A DNA stretch of 64,000 nucleotides. Origin: VXYL01 sp965199915. Its GTDB lineage: Bacteria; Pseudomonadota; Gammaproteobacteria; Pseudomonadales; Azotimanducaceae. The translations under genes were made by a program, and so were the position numbers. The stretch spans positions 1,922,001 to 1,986,000 of the forward strand of contig OZ241348.1 of the NCBI GenBank assembly GCA_965199915.1. The letters run 5' to 3'. The notes under the pieces were generated by a model. It saw only the letters and a program-made list of their open reading frames with translations. It searched no databases and was not told the origin of the DNA. Position 1 is the first letter of the stretch. Each line of letters starts with the position of its first letter. This document shows, one piece after another, positions 54,656-64,000 of this stretch.

Positions 54656-54823
54656 TGCCCCGGGGCGTGGCGTCCGGGTGGCGTCCCCCCAAGTTGCGCG
54701 GCACGCCACAATGGCGAAGACCGCCCGTCGTCCTCGACAATGCCCGCTACCACCCAAGAAGCCGTTGTATTTAGTGCAGGCTGAGCAGCAGCCAACTCAC
54801 CCATCCCGCGGCCGGCTCAACTC

Positions 54824-55957
54824 TCAAACGCCGCCGTTCGCGCGCATGGCGGTCACTCGCGCGAGCAGATCCTCGCCGTGGTCGCACTCCACTATCCAGT
54901 CGCCCACCCGCTCCATCTGCTCGGCCGCGACCGCGGCGCCGAGCAGAGCCGCCAGCCGCTCCGCCGTGCCCGCCCCGAACTTGATCGCCGCATGGCGCCG
55001 CAGGCGCGCCAGCCACCGAGCGCGTTCCTGCTCCATGCCTTGCTTCATGCCCTGTTCGATCCCTTGCTTCATGCCCCGCTCGACGCCTTGCTCGATGCCT
55101 TGCTTCATGCCCAGCGCCACATGCTCGGCGCGCACCTCGTCGAACCACTTGCCCAGCCGCGCCTCCGACACCGTCGCCATTTCCTTTCCTCCTGTCTGCC
55201 TCTCCAGCCCTTCCAACTCGTCCACGCTCGGCAACGCCGACTCCGCGCCCGCCATGTGCCCCAGCAACGCGCCGGCCCAAGCGTACAGCACTTCCCGCAC
55301 GGCCCGGTCCGCCTCGCCCGGAAAGCGCGCCCACTCTTCCCGCAGCCGCCCCAGCACGCCCTCCGGCGTCCGCTCCGCCTGCAGCCGCAGCGTCGCCGCC
55401 GACCGGTTCGCCAGCGGCAGCCGGGCCAGGCCGCCGCCGCCCGCGGCCAGCAGCCGCTCCAAGGACAGCAGAACATAGTCCCATGCTTGGAACGGCGCAA
55501 GCGCCAACTGGGCCGCCAGCGTCCACGGCGACGGCAGCGCCGCGGCTTCCCCCGGCGCGGTCCAGCGCTCGCTGCCGTTGTAGACCACCAGCGGCAGCAG
55601 CGCCGACGGCCCCTCCCCGCGCCCGCCGCGCCGCCGCGGGCTCTCGCGCAGCATGCCGCAGTAGTCGTGCATGCGCCGCGCCATGTCCCGGTCCACCGTG
55701 GACTGGAACTCCACCACCGCGATCAGCTGCGGATGCGAGCCGTCCGCGCCGTCCGCGCGCCGGTGCGGCACGCGCCACGCCAAGTCGCCGTGGCGCTGCT
55801 CGAAGCGCCCGCCGGCCGGCGCGACGCCGGAGGCCGGCAGCCGCTCCGCCCGCGTGAAGTCCAACTCCGCCGCCAGCGCCGGCGCGGCCAGGCGCAGCAG
55901 GTCGGCGAACACCGCGACGTGCTGGTAGGCGAACTTGTGGATGCCGTCGTTGTCCAT
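54824..55957 (-). CDS. Rpn-family PD-(D/E)xK nuclease (recombination-promoting)
   Basis: ATG 55957 (MDNDGIHKFAYQHVAVFADLL) gives 377 residues. Features of the Rpn/transposase_31 family are visible: the N-terminal helix, DLAWRVPHR, IAVVEFQSTVDRDMARRMHDY (the E-x-Q active-site strand) and LPLVVYNGSERW. Near the C terminus come seven four-residue repeats (GMKQ, GIEQ, GVER...), then a basic helical tail. Rpn proteins are DNA endonucleases that raise RecA-independent recombination; they are often mobile or multi-copy. The 168-base gap to the restriction genes shows no genes. Confidence 0.85.
   Translation of the reverse strand: MDNDGIHKFAYQHVAVFADLLRLAAPALAAELDFTRAERLPASGVAPAGGRFEQRHGDLAWRVPHRRADGADGSHPQLIAVVEFQSTVDRDMARRMHDYCGMLRESPRRRGGRGEGPSALLPLVVYNGSERWTAPGEAAALPSPWTLAAQLALAPFQAWDYVLLSLERLLAAGGGGLARLPLANRSAATLRLQAERTPEGVLGRLREEWARFPGEADRAVREVLYAWAGALLGHMAGAESALPSVDELEGLERQTGGKEMATVSEARLGKWFDEVRAEHVALGMKQGIEQGVERGMKQGIEQGMKQGMEQERARWLARLRRHAAIKFGAGTAERLAALLGAAVAAEQMERVGDWIVECDHGEDLLARVTAMRANGGV
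55027..55110 (-). repeat. Seven 12-nt tandem repeats inside the Rpn gene
   Basis: Seven contiguous in-frame 12-base units encode GMKQ, GIEQ, GVER, GMKQ, GIEQ, GMKQ and GMEQ. The units are similar but not all the same at DNA level, so copy number could vary by slippage without a frameshift. Similar hinge repeats are a known feature of Rpn-like proteins. Confidence 0.85.
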
Positions 55958-56004
55958 GGCGCCACCGTAGACACTCGCGGCGCCGATGTATGTGCGACAT
56001 CGCT

Positions 56005-56039
56005 GAAATTCGCGTACGCCGTGTCGCACACGGAATTTC
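56005..56039. promoter_or_regulatory. Imperfect palindrome in the divergent Rpn/TPR intergenic region
   Basis: An inner perfect repeat CCGTGT-CGC-ACACGG (56019-56033) is flanked by GAAATTC on the left and AATTTC on the right, with a bulge between the left arm and the core. It lies 48 bases from the Rpn start and about 130 bases before the next plus-strand gene. It could be an operator or a small hairpin. Confidence 0.35.
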
Positions 56040-56171
56040 GCGTCAGGTTCTGCCTGCGCGATCTTCCTTGCGACCGCTACGACTCCGGCGGCAAGGCCGC
56101 TGACGCGGCACCGCACCTTAGGGTTCCGGCAAGGTTGGTATACTTGGGTTTCCTTCGGTTGCCGGATTTTC

Positions 56172-57764
56172 ATGAACAACCAGCGGTGCATCCGCACACT
56201 GGCCAGCCGCCCCGCCAAGGCGTTTTTCGCCACCGTGCTCGGCATGGCCGGGTTCGCCATCGCCGCCGTGCCGGTGGCGGCCGCCGAGCCGGGCCCCGAG
56301 GGAGCTCTTGACGGGGGGCGGATTCGCACATTGCAATTCGGCGAGCGGGTGCTTATCCGCGCCACGTTGCGCACCGAGGCGTTCCACAAGGACACGCATG
56401 TGGTGGTGGACTACGCCGCGCCGGCGGCGCTCCAAGTGCATAGCAACGTGATCAACTCCATCGCCTACGGCGAGGGCGAACAAACGCTTCGCATCAGTGC
56501 CGAAGGCTTTGAGGTGGCGGTGCCGAAAGACGCCGTCACCGCCGAACAGGGGCCTGTACTCACCGAAATCACCGCCCGCTACGCCAACGAACTCGGCAAC
56601 GTGGACGCGGCGGCGATACTCGGCTGGCCGGTGCTGCGGCGTTTTTCCTTCGGCCTCAATTTGCACGATGCGGAACTGACGCTTGCGCCGGCGCGGGGCG
56701 ACCAGCCGGACGCCGCGCAACAATCCGTCGCCGAGGGATCCCTCGGCCCCGGCGGCGCGGTGGTGACGGGCGTGCGCATCGTGGGCGACACCGTGCGCGT
56801 CCCGGTGGCGCACGGCGCGGCCCGCGCTTGGATGACGTTTGGCACCGCCGGCTACCACACCTATCTGAACGAGGCGCTGGCGGGAGGCGCCGAGCAGGAC
56901 ATCCGGTTCGCGAACACGGCTTTGCCGATCTCCGGCATGGTGGCGTTGTTCCCGCAGCCGTTCGAGCAACCCGCAGCCGAGGCGGCGGAAGCTGCCGAAG
57001 CGCCCGAAGAAGGCTTGCTGCTGCGTTCCGGTCTCGGCCTCTGGTCGGCGTACGCGCTGGAAATCAACCCCAGCCGCGGCTACCTTGCGCTCGCGCCGGT
57101 GATGGACAGCAACTACTCGGCGGCGGATGCGGCGTTCTACCGCGCCGCGGCCGCCGAGGACGCCGAGGGCCTGCGCGCCTACGCCCGCAAGTGGCCGGCG
57201 GATCGCAATGTGGAAGAAGCCGCAACGCGGTTGTTCGACATCGGCGCGCGCCAAGGCTTTCCGGTGCAGGAGCAGCTGGACGCCGTGCGCCTTGGCCTCG
57301 CCATCACCCCGGAGCGCCGCCGCATGGAGTATGTCGCCGGTTTCGCCCTGCCGCTGTTCGCCGGCGAGGACAAGAACCGGCACACAGATCTCATCATCGC
57401 CTTGGCGGAGGAGGCGCTCCGGCATGTGGGCCGCGCCGAACGACCGCGGCTGCGGCAAAACCTGCAACTGATGCTCGGCGACCGGTATTTGGCGCAAGGC
57501 GACGCCCACGCGGCGTGGAAGACGTTTCTGGCCGCCGGCTTCAACGGCGACCCGCGCTTTGAGGACGTTGTGCGCCACGAACTCGGCCGCGCCTACGAGG
57601 CGCTCGGCCGGCATCGCCGGGCGTACTCCAACTACCAACGGGCGTTGACCGGGCAGGCGGGATTGCCAGAGCAGATGCGAACCAGCGCCGAAGCCGGCTT
57701 GGCGCGGCTGCGCCCGCGCTTGGCGCCGGACGACGCGCTTCTTGCCGCCAACGCCGATGGCTGA
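56172..57764 (+). CDS. Exported protein with aspartyl-protease-like and TPR regions
   Basis: The 530-residue protein has an N-terminal signal (ATVLGMAGFAIAAVPVAAAE). A segment near residues 135-175 (GNVDAAAILGWPVLRRFSFG followed by DAELTLAP) looks like the second half of a retropepsin-like domain, without a clear catalytic D-T/S-G. The C-terminal half has two or three TPR-like helical pairs (LGDRYLAQGDAHAAWKTFL, ELGRAYEALGRHRRAYSNYQ). It overlaps the next gene by 8 bases and opens an operon of MoxR-type genes. Function unknown. Confidence 0.7.
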   Translation: MNNQRCIRTLASRPAKAFFATVLGMAGFAIAAVPVAAAEPGPEGALDGGRIRTLQFGERVLIRATLRTEAFHKDTHVVVDYAAPAALQVHSNVINSIAYGEGEQTLRISAEGFEVAVPKDAVTAEQGPVLTEITARYANELGNVDAAAILGWPVLRRFSFGLNLHDAELTLAPARGDQPDAAQQSVAEGSLGPGGAVVTGVRIVGDTVRVPVAHGAARAWMTFGTAGYHTYLNEALAGGAEQDIRFANTALPISGMVALFPQPFEQPAAEAAEAAEAPEEGLLLRSGLGLWSAYALEINPSRGYLALAPVMDSNYSAADAAFYRAAAAEDAEGLRAYARKWPADRNVEEAATRLFDIGARQGFPVQEQLDAVRLGLAITPERRRMEYVAGFALPLFAGEDKNRHTDLIIALAEEALRHVGRAERPRLRQNLQLMLGDRYLAQGDAHAAWKTFLAAGFNGDPRFEDVVRHELGRAYEALGRHRRAYSNYQRALTGQAGLPEQMRTSAEAGLARLRPRLAPDDALLAANADG

Positions 57765-59279
57765 GTCCACGTCTGCGGCGGCGCCTCGCGGTGCCGCCGA
57801 AATCGCCGCGGACCTCGACCGCATTGCCAAGCGAGCGCAGCGGCACATGCGCGCTTGGACTTGGCGGCGCGCCGTCGAGCGCGGCGCGACCGCGTTTTTT
57901 CCAGCCGCGACGTTGGTGCCGGGCGTCGCGCTGGCGGCGAACGCGTGGGGATTCTTCACCGGCCTCTGGTGGTGGCCGCTCGGCGGCGCGGCGACCATCG
58001 GCCTCGCGGTGGCGCTGCCATTTGCCGGTGTTCTGGCGGTGGCGCTGATCGCGTACTTGCGCCACCCGCCGTCGCGGGCGCGGGCGCTCGCTTTCTACGA
58101 CCATCGCCTTGGATTGCGCGATCGGTTGCAGGCCGCGGACGAGCTGGCGCGCCGGGACGCGCCGAGCGGCTTCGCCCAAGCCGCCGTCTTGGACGCCGGC
58201 GCGTTCGCGCGTCGGGCGCTGGACGCATCACCGCCCAAAGTGGCGTGGCGGCCGCCGGCGCTGCGCCTTCAGCGGTGGCCGCTCGGCGCACTGGCCGTGT
58301 TCGCGTTGGCGGCGGCATTGCTCCTGAGGGGCGCGATCGGCCCTGGCGCACCGGGCACCGCAACTGTGACGGCACTGGGCGGCCTCCAAGCCGCGGCCGT
58401 GGAACCGGACGATGAGCGCCAAGAGGAAACGCCCGCCCGCGCCGCCGACCGCTCGCCGGCGGCCAAGACAATGCCGCGCCCAACCGATGTTTCCGCTTTC
58501 GCCGCACGCGAAACCGGCGAGGCCCCGCCGCCCGGCCTTGGCACACGCTCCGACGACTTGGAGCAGGCCAACGCGCGCGCCGCCCAAGCGCAGGCGAGTC
58601 AAAGAGGTTTCGGGGCGGCCGGCGCATCCAACCAGAGCGCCGAGCAGGCACGGCGCGCGCCGAACAAGCGCACGCCGCGGCCCGACGGCAAACGCCGTCC
58701 AGCGACACAGCGGCGGCGTGAGGAAAACGCCTCCAGCGGCGTGCCCGGCGGCACGGGAACGAGCGCCGGCAGCCGCCTCGCGTCTTCCGATCATCCGGCC
58801 GCGGACACCAAGGCGCGCAACGACGAGGCGCAAGAAGAGGTGGAGGACGACGCCGAGGACGAAGAGGACGAAGAGCAGAAGGCCGCCTCCACGCGCCGCC
58901 CGATGCTGAACAACCGCAAAGCGCCGGTGGATCGGTCGCTGACCCCGAGCGGCGTCGGCGACCAGGAGCGCGACGACCTGAACGGCCGCGGCGGCCCCGG
59001 CGGCCTCAAGAAAACGCGGGGCGTCGCCGCCATGCTGCTCGGCGTGCCGATGCCGGATCACCTGCGCGGCAAGCCCAATCCCGGCCGCGTGAAGGTGCGG
59101 CGCGAACGCTCGCCCCCGGAGGAGAAAACCGCCTTGCCGGTGGAAGCGGCGGGGCGCGGCAGCCGCGATCAGCCGTTCGGCCACGTCAACCACCTGCGCC
59201 TGCCGCTGCCAGCGCGCGGCACCGTGCGCGACTACTTTCTGGCGCAACGCGCGCGGCCCGGGCCGCTACAGGAGGAACG

Positions 59280-59283
<4 letters not shown>
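57757..59283 (+). CDS. DUF4175-like membrane protein with acidic region
   Basis: ATG 57757 gives 508 residues. Two or three membrane helices lie in the first third (LVPGVALAANAWGFFTGLWW, ATIGLAVALPFAGVLAVALI, and WPLGALAVFALAAALLLRGA near 175). After this the protein is disordered: basic Ala/Arg-rich stretches and an acidic block (EEVEDDAEDEEDEEQ). Planctomycete and proteobacterial MoxR operons often carry a similarly placed DUF4175-like protein. It ends in an ATGA overlap with the MoxR gene. Confidence 0.6.
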
Positions 59284-60293
<1,010 letters not shown>

Positions 60294-60322
60294 GGGCTGC
60301 CGGCACACCGCAGCCATCGGTC

Positions 60323-61231
60323 ATGCCCGCGGCACCCACATTCGACGCGCTGTTCGACCCGCAGTTCCTCGCCGCCTTGCGGCCCTTCGCGTTACGCGCC
60401 CGCCGCGTGCCACTGGCCGGCCGGCCGGCGGATCAAACATCGCGCCAGCGCGGCGCCGGCGTGGAGTTCGCGGACTACAAGCCCTACACGCCGGGGGACG
60501 ATCTGCGCCATCTGGACTGGAACATCTACCGCCGCCTCGGCCGGCTGTTCGTGCGCGTCTTCGAAGAGCGCCGCGACCTGCCCGTGTATCTGCTGGTCGA
60601 TCGGTCGAAGAGCATGTATTTGGAGACGCCGCCGCGCATCGAAGCGGGATTGAAGACCGCGCTGGCGTTGGCCGCCATCGCGCTGGGGCAGCACGACACG
60701 GTGCGTTTGCTGCACTTCTCCGAAGGCCTGCGCCTTGATGCGGCGACGGCCGCCGGCACGCCGGGACTGCCCGGCCTGGCGCGGCGGCTCGCGGCGCTCG
60801 GCGAACAAGCCGGGACGGATTTGGCGGGCGCGGTGCGCGACTTGGCCGGCCGCCGCCTGCGCCGCGGGCTCTTGGTGGTGGTTTCGGACTTTTTCGATCC
60901 CGCGGGCATCGACGCGGTGGTGGGCGAACTCGCGCTGTGTCGGCACCGCTTGCTGCTCGTCTGTCTGGTGCGCGACGCGGATGCGGACCCCGCGGCGCGG
61001 CCCGACCTGCGTGGCGACGTGCGCCTGCGGGATTGCGAATCCGGCGCCGCCCTCGATCTGACCATCACCCCGGCGGTGCTGGCCCGCTACCGCGCCGCCT
61101 ACGCGGCGTTCAGCGCTCGCTTGACGGATTTCGCCACCGAGCGGGGGGCGGGCCTCGCGCGCGTCGATGCGGGCCAGGACGTGCTGCCGCAGATCACGGC
61201 GTTGTTCGCCGGCGGCGCCTTGGTGGTATGA
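60323..61231 (+). CDS. DUF58 family protein
   Basis: ATG 60323 (MPAAPTFDALFDPQFLAAL) begins a 302-residue protein with the DUF58 signature PGDDLRHLDWNIYRRLGR near residues 53-70. A von Willebrand-type fold follows, with the MIDAS-like LLVDRSKSM near 89-97 and a second acidic site VVSDFFDP. DUF58 proteins are standard partners of MoxR ATPases. No membrane helix is seen, so it should be cytoplasmic. Confidence 0.92.
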   Translation: MPAAPTFDALFDPQFLAALRPFALRARRVPLAGRPADQTSRQRGAGVEFADYKPYTPGDDLRHLDWNIYRRLGRLFVRVFEERRDLPVYLLVDRSKSMYLETPPRIEAGLKTALALAAIALGQHDTVRLLHFSEGLRLDAATAAGTPGLPGLARRLAALGEQAGTDLAGAVRDLAGRRLRRGLLVVVSDFFDPAGIDAVVGELALCRHRLLLVCLVRDADADPAARPDLRGDVRLRDCESGAALDLTITPAVLARYRAAYAAFSARLTDFATERGAGLARVDAGQDVLPQITALFAGGALVV

Positions 61232-61268
61232 GTCGCCGGCAACGCCTGCGGCCTCGGCGCGAACGCCG

Positions 61269-62990
61269 GTGACGTTCGCCAACCTGCCACTGCTGGCGGT
61301 GCTCGCCGGTTTGGCAGCCTTGGCCGGGCTGCTGTTCGCGCTGCAGTGGCTGCGCACACGGCACGTCGAAGTGGTGGTGCCGACCACGCTGTTCTGGCTG
61401 GCGGCCGCCCGCGACGCGCCGGTGCGCGTGTTTTGGCGGCGCTTCCGCCACTGGCTGGCGTATCTGCTCATCCTGCTGATCTGCGCTTTGCTCTGGCTCG
61501 CGCTGGCGGTGCCGGAGGTGCCGTCGCGACGGGCGGTGGATTTTCACGTGTTGTTTCTGGACGGCTCCGCGCACAGCGCCCGGCCGGGCGATCTGGAACG
61601 CGCGGTGGCCGCCCTCAAGGAGGATTTGGAGACGCTGCCGGCCGACCGCCGGGAAGTGATCTGGGGCGGGGCCTTCAATCTCAAGCTGCTACGGGCGGGA
61701 GAGGACGCGCTGCTACTCGATCAACGGTTGGGGACAAGGGAAGCCGCCCCCGCTCCGTCGGCGCTGGAGGACCAACTGCGCTTGCTCAACATTCCCGGCG
61801 CCTGGCCGGAGCGCTTGGAACTGGTGATCTACGGGCGCGCGCCGGTGGCGGCGAAAACGCTGGCCGCGCTGCGGGACGGCATCCGCGTGAGCAGGGGCGT
61901 TGCGTATCCGGCGGCGGCGACCGGCCCCGGCATCGTGGCGTTCGGTTTGGCGCCGGCGGCGTCCGCCCACCCGGAGCGGGTGGATGCGTTGCTCGCCGTG
62001 GCCGCGCCGGACCGCGATCCGGCCTTGAACGTGACGATGCGCTTGGACGGGGCGCCGGTGGCGGCGCGGCGCGTGGCCCCAGCGCCAACTGGTGCCGGCC
62101 GCGCGCTGTTCGCCGTGCGCGACGTGCCCGCCGGCGGCGGCGTGTTGGAAGCCCAGGTGGTGGACGAGAGCGGGCTGGCGCTCGACGATGTGGCGCGGGC
62201 GCGGCTGCCGCAGCGGCGGGTGCTGCGCGTCGCCCTAGCGCCGGATTTGCCGGCGCCGATCGCCGGCGTTGTGGCCGCCGATGCCGGTTTGACCGAATCG
62301 AGCGTGGCCGAAGCGGACGTCGTGGCGCGGCGCGCCGGCAGCGATTTCGGCGCCGATCGCCCGGCATTGGAGTTCGCGCCGGTGGACGCCCAGAGCGAAG
62401 CCTTCCGCATCGACTACACCGGCGAGGACGCGGACGCGCAACGCACGCTGCGGGCGCACGTCAGCGCCCTCGGCCTCGATCAAATCGACGCCACCCACCT
62501 CGCCAGCGCCTTGCGGCGTCCGCTCGCGGTGGCGGTGCGGCCGGCGTCCCGTCGGCGCATCGCGGTGTGGGAGGATCTGCTTGGCGAGGCGTATAACTTC
62601 ACCGCCTCGCGCAGCTTTCCGGTGTTCGTCTCCCGTGCGTTGCGGTACTTGGCGGCGGAACCGATTTGGCATCCGTATGTGGCGGCCGGCCGGCCGTTGC
62701 CGGCGCCGATGGGCGCCGGGGCGTGGCTTGGCCGGCCGGTGGCCGGGTTGGACGGTTTGGGGGCCGCCCTCGCGCCGGCGCGCGCCGGTGCGTTCGGCGG
62801 CGAAGACGGTTCGTGGATCGCCGCGCTGCTGAGCGAAGAGGTGACGGCCGGGCACGCCGGCGTCGCCTTGCCAACGTACTCCGCGCCCGTTGACGCCGCG
62901 GCGGACGACATCGCCCTGTGGCTCGCGCTCGTGGCGCTTGCGCTGCTCGCGGCCGAGTGGGCGCTGCACCAGCGGGGCTTGATTCCGTAG
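61269..62990 (+). CDS. BatA-like membrane protein of the MoxR operon
   Basis: The GTG start at 61269 gives 573 residues. Two N-terminal helices (LLAVLAGLAALAGLLFALQW; WLAYLLILLICALLWLALAV) flank the segment VEVVVPTTLFWLAA typical of the BatA/aerotolerance N-terminal domain. A large periplasmic region follows and a final helix (IALWLALVALALLAAEWALH) ends the protein. It probably works with the preceding MoxR and DUF58 proteins. A start farther upstream would overlap the DUF58 gene. Confidence 0.8.
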   Translation: MTFANLPLLAVLAGLAALAGLLFALQWLRTRHVEVVVPTTLFWLAAARDAPVRVFWRRFRHWLAYLLILLICALLWLALAVPEVPSRRAVDFHVLFLDGSAHSARPGDLERAVAALKEDLETLPADRREVIWGGAFNLKLLRAGEDALLLDQRLGTREAAPAPSALEDQLRLLNIPGAWPERLELVIYGRAPVAAKTLAALRDGIRVSRGVAYPAAATGPGIVAFGLAPAASAHPERVDALLAVAAPDRDPALNVTMRLDGAPVAARRVAPAPTGAGRALFAVRDVPAGGGVLEAQVVDESGLALDDVARARLPQRRVLRVALAPDLPAPIAGVVAADAGLTESSVAEADVVARRAGSDFGADRPALEFAPVDAQSEAFRIDYTGEDADAQRTLRAHVSALGLDQIDATHLASALRRPLAVAVRPASRRRIAVWEDLLGEAYNFTASRSFPVFVSRALRYLAAEPIWHPYVAAGRPLPAPMGAGAWLGRPVAGLDGLGAALAPARAGAFGGEDGSWIAALLSEEVTAGHAGVALPTYSAPVDAAADDIALWLALVALALLAAEWALHQRGLIP

Positions 62991-62995
62991 CGGCC

Positions 62996-64000
62996 ATGCA
63001 GCTGGCGTTCTTGCAACCGCACATGGCCTGGCTACTGCTGGCGGTGCCGCTCGTCTGGTTCCTGCCGTGGCGCGGGCGCGCGCCCGCGCAGCCGCGCCCC
63101 AAGGCGCAGGCGGCCTTGCGCGCGACGGTGTTGACGCTGGTGGTGCTTGCGCTTGCCCAACCCGTGTTCGTCACCCCGCGCTCCGGCGGGCACCGGGCCG
63201 TGGTGCTGGACCTTTCCGCCAGCGTTGCGCTAGGCGCCCGCGGGCCCGCCGCGGCGAAGGCGGCGGCGCTGGCGGCGGCGGGCGAACCCGATGTCACCGT
63301 GGTGCAGATCGGCGATGCGGCGCCGGTCGTCGACGACAACGGCATGTGGTTGCGGCCGGGGGCGGACAGCGCAACGCCCTTGGGTGCCGCGCTCGATTTG
63401 GCGGCGCAGGCCATACCGGCCGGCTCTCCGGGGGCGATCACGCTGCTCACCGACGGGCGGGCGACGGACACGCACTGGGGCAAGCCGTTGGCGCAACTGC
63501 TCGAACGGCGCTTGCCGGCCCATGCGGTGCCGTTGGAGAGCGCGCCGGGGGTGTTCTTGGCGGACCTGCGAACGTCCGCGGCGCGGCCGGGCGAAACCGC
63601 GCGCGTGGAGGTGGATGTGGTCGGCGCCGGCGACGATCTTGAAGTGTTGCTGTGCCGCGAGGACGCCGTAGCGGCGCGCAGTGGACGGTTCGACAGCGAC
63701 GGGCGGCGAACGGTGGCGTTGGAGCTGGAGGCCGGCGCGCCGGGCTTCCACCCGTTCGTCGTTGAGCTGGCGGTGCCCCACGCCGCGGCGCCCCACGCCG
63801 TGGCGCGGGAAGGGAGGCGGTCGGGCGTCTTGGTGGTGCGCGATCCGGTGCGCGTGCTCTATCTCGGCGAGCGGCAGCAGGGTGCCCGCGCGCGGTTGCA
63901 GACGCTGGTGGGCAGCGGCTTCTCGTTGGCTTCCGCGCCGCCGGCCTTGGAGGCCGCTTTCCACCGCCACGACTTGGTGCTGCTGGACGATGCGCCGGCC
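62996..64000 (+). CDS. vWA-like membrane protein of the MoxR operon (3' end cut by the window)
   Basis: From ATG 62996 the frame stays open for 335 codons to the window end. The protein starts with MQLAFLQPHMAWLLLAVPLV and a second helix (ATVLTLVVLALAQPVFVT), followed by a degenerate MIDAS-like VVLDLSASV and ITLLTDGRATDTHWGK, then periplasmic domains. This fits the second BatB-like or GATase-like membrane protein of MoxR operons. It starts 5 bases after the previous stop. Confidence 0.75.
   Translation, partial: MQLAFLQPHMAWLLLAVPLVWFLPWRGRAPAQPRPKAQAALRATVLTLVVLALAQPVFVTPRSGGHRAVVLDLSASVALGARGPAAAKAAALAAAGEPDVTVVQIGDAAPVVDDNGMWLRPGADSATPLGAALDLAAQAIPAGSPGAITLLTDGRATDTHWGKPLAQLLERRLPAHAVPLESAPGVFLADLRTSAARPGETARVEVDVVGAGDDLEVLLCREDAVAARSGRFDSDGRRTVALELEAGAPGFHPFVVELAVPHAAAPHAVAREGRRSGVLVVRDPVRVLYLGERQQGARARLQTLVGSGFSLASAPPALEAAFHRHDLVLLDDAPA

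Noticed and set aside
54878..56311. A 477-codon plus-strand frame antisense to the Rpn nuclease
   Set aside because: The minus strand carries the Rpn motifs and in-frame repeats; the plus frame is Arg/Gln/His-rich without a domain.

Overview
The window is high-GC bacterial chromosome from what looks like an uncultured gammaproteobacterium. Supporting evidence is the dapA-bamC neighbourhood, the remains of an aroQ-accB-(accC-prmA)-DUF3426-purH-purD cluster, a Tat-exported high-potential iron-sulfur protein beside an aa3-type cytochrome oxidase, and a TldD/TldE-type pair. No rRNA, tRNA, CRISPR array, prophage or intact insertion sequence was recognised. Genes are dense, and many neighbours overlap by 4 bases (ATGA or GTGA), so most can be grouped into operons.

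Layout. 1-2 kb: surface-glycan-type genes (sulfotransferase, a GT25 glycosyltransferase of clearly lower GC). 2-4.3 kb: a membrane protein with a truncated M1-aminopeptidase-like domain, and a HiPIP gene. 4.3-8.4 kb: cytochrome oxidase operon coxB-coxA-coxC-subunit IV on the minus strand. 8.6-12 kb: two tandem GT-C-type membrane glycosyltransferase paralogues sharing an almost identical 569-bp block. 12-12.9 kb: an HTH/AbiEii-type toxin-antitoxin pair with a perfect palindromic operator. 13.1-17.7 kb: a stand-alone DsbD N-terminal domain, aroQ, accB, DUF3426, a PurH cut down to its cyclohydrolase domain, and purD. 17.8-24.1 kb: cyclic-nucleotide-binding protein, another GT-C enzyme, a TonB-C-domain protein, dapA and bamC. 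24.1-28.7 kb: exported TldE/TldD-like pair and an enolase-superfamily enzyme in one operon.

28.8-35 kb holds the most unusual architecture. Two different DUF4143-type AAA ATPase genes, about 6 kb apart, are each preceded by a contiguous array of short direct repeats (4 x 22 bp, and 6 x 23 bp). Between them lie a SLC13 anion transporter and a PP2C phosphatase with an unrecognised N-terminal domain. 35-40 kb: single-chain acyl-CoA carboxylase and an acyl-CoA synthetase. 40-44 kb: a small membrane protein, ketopantoate reductase, a beta-lactamase-fold hydrolase, and a frameshifted alpha/beta hydrolase. 44.2-50.8 kb: a giant 2,181-residue exported TPR protein.

50.9-54.7 kb is a BfiI-like restriction-modification system: two SPPY-type DNA methyltransferases and a phospholipase-D-fold endonuclease that carries a 1-nt frameshift. 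54.8-56 kb: an Rpn-family nuclease with 12-nt tandem repeats. 56.2-64 kb: an operon of a TPR protein, an acidic membrane protein, MoxR ATPase, DUF58 protein, BatA-like protein and a final membrane protein cut by the window end.

A small dispersed palindromic element with 18-bp tails occurs three times (near 4.25, 8.5 and 43.3 kb), plus one degenerate half-copy near 10.3 kb. It touches gene ends, and in the HiPIP gene it supplies the stop codon. Several genes are shortened or broken (M1-like protein, PurH, alpha/beta hydrolase, restriction enzyme) and expected accC and prmA are absent, so the region seems to be losing or rearranging sequence. The two single-base frameshifts both fall in A runs and could also be assembly errors.
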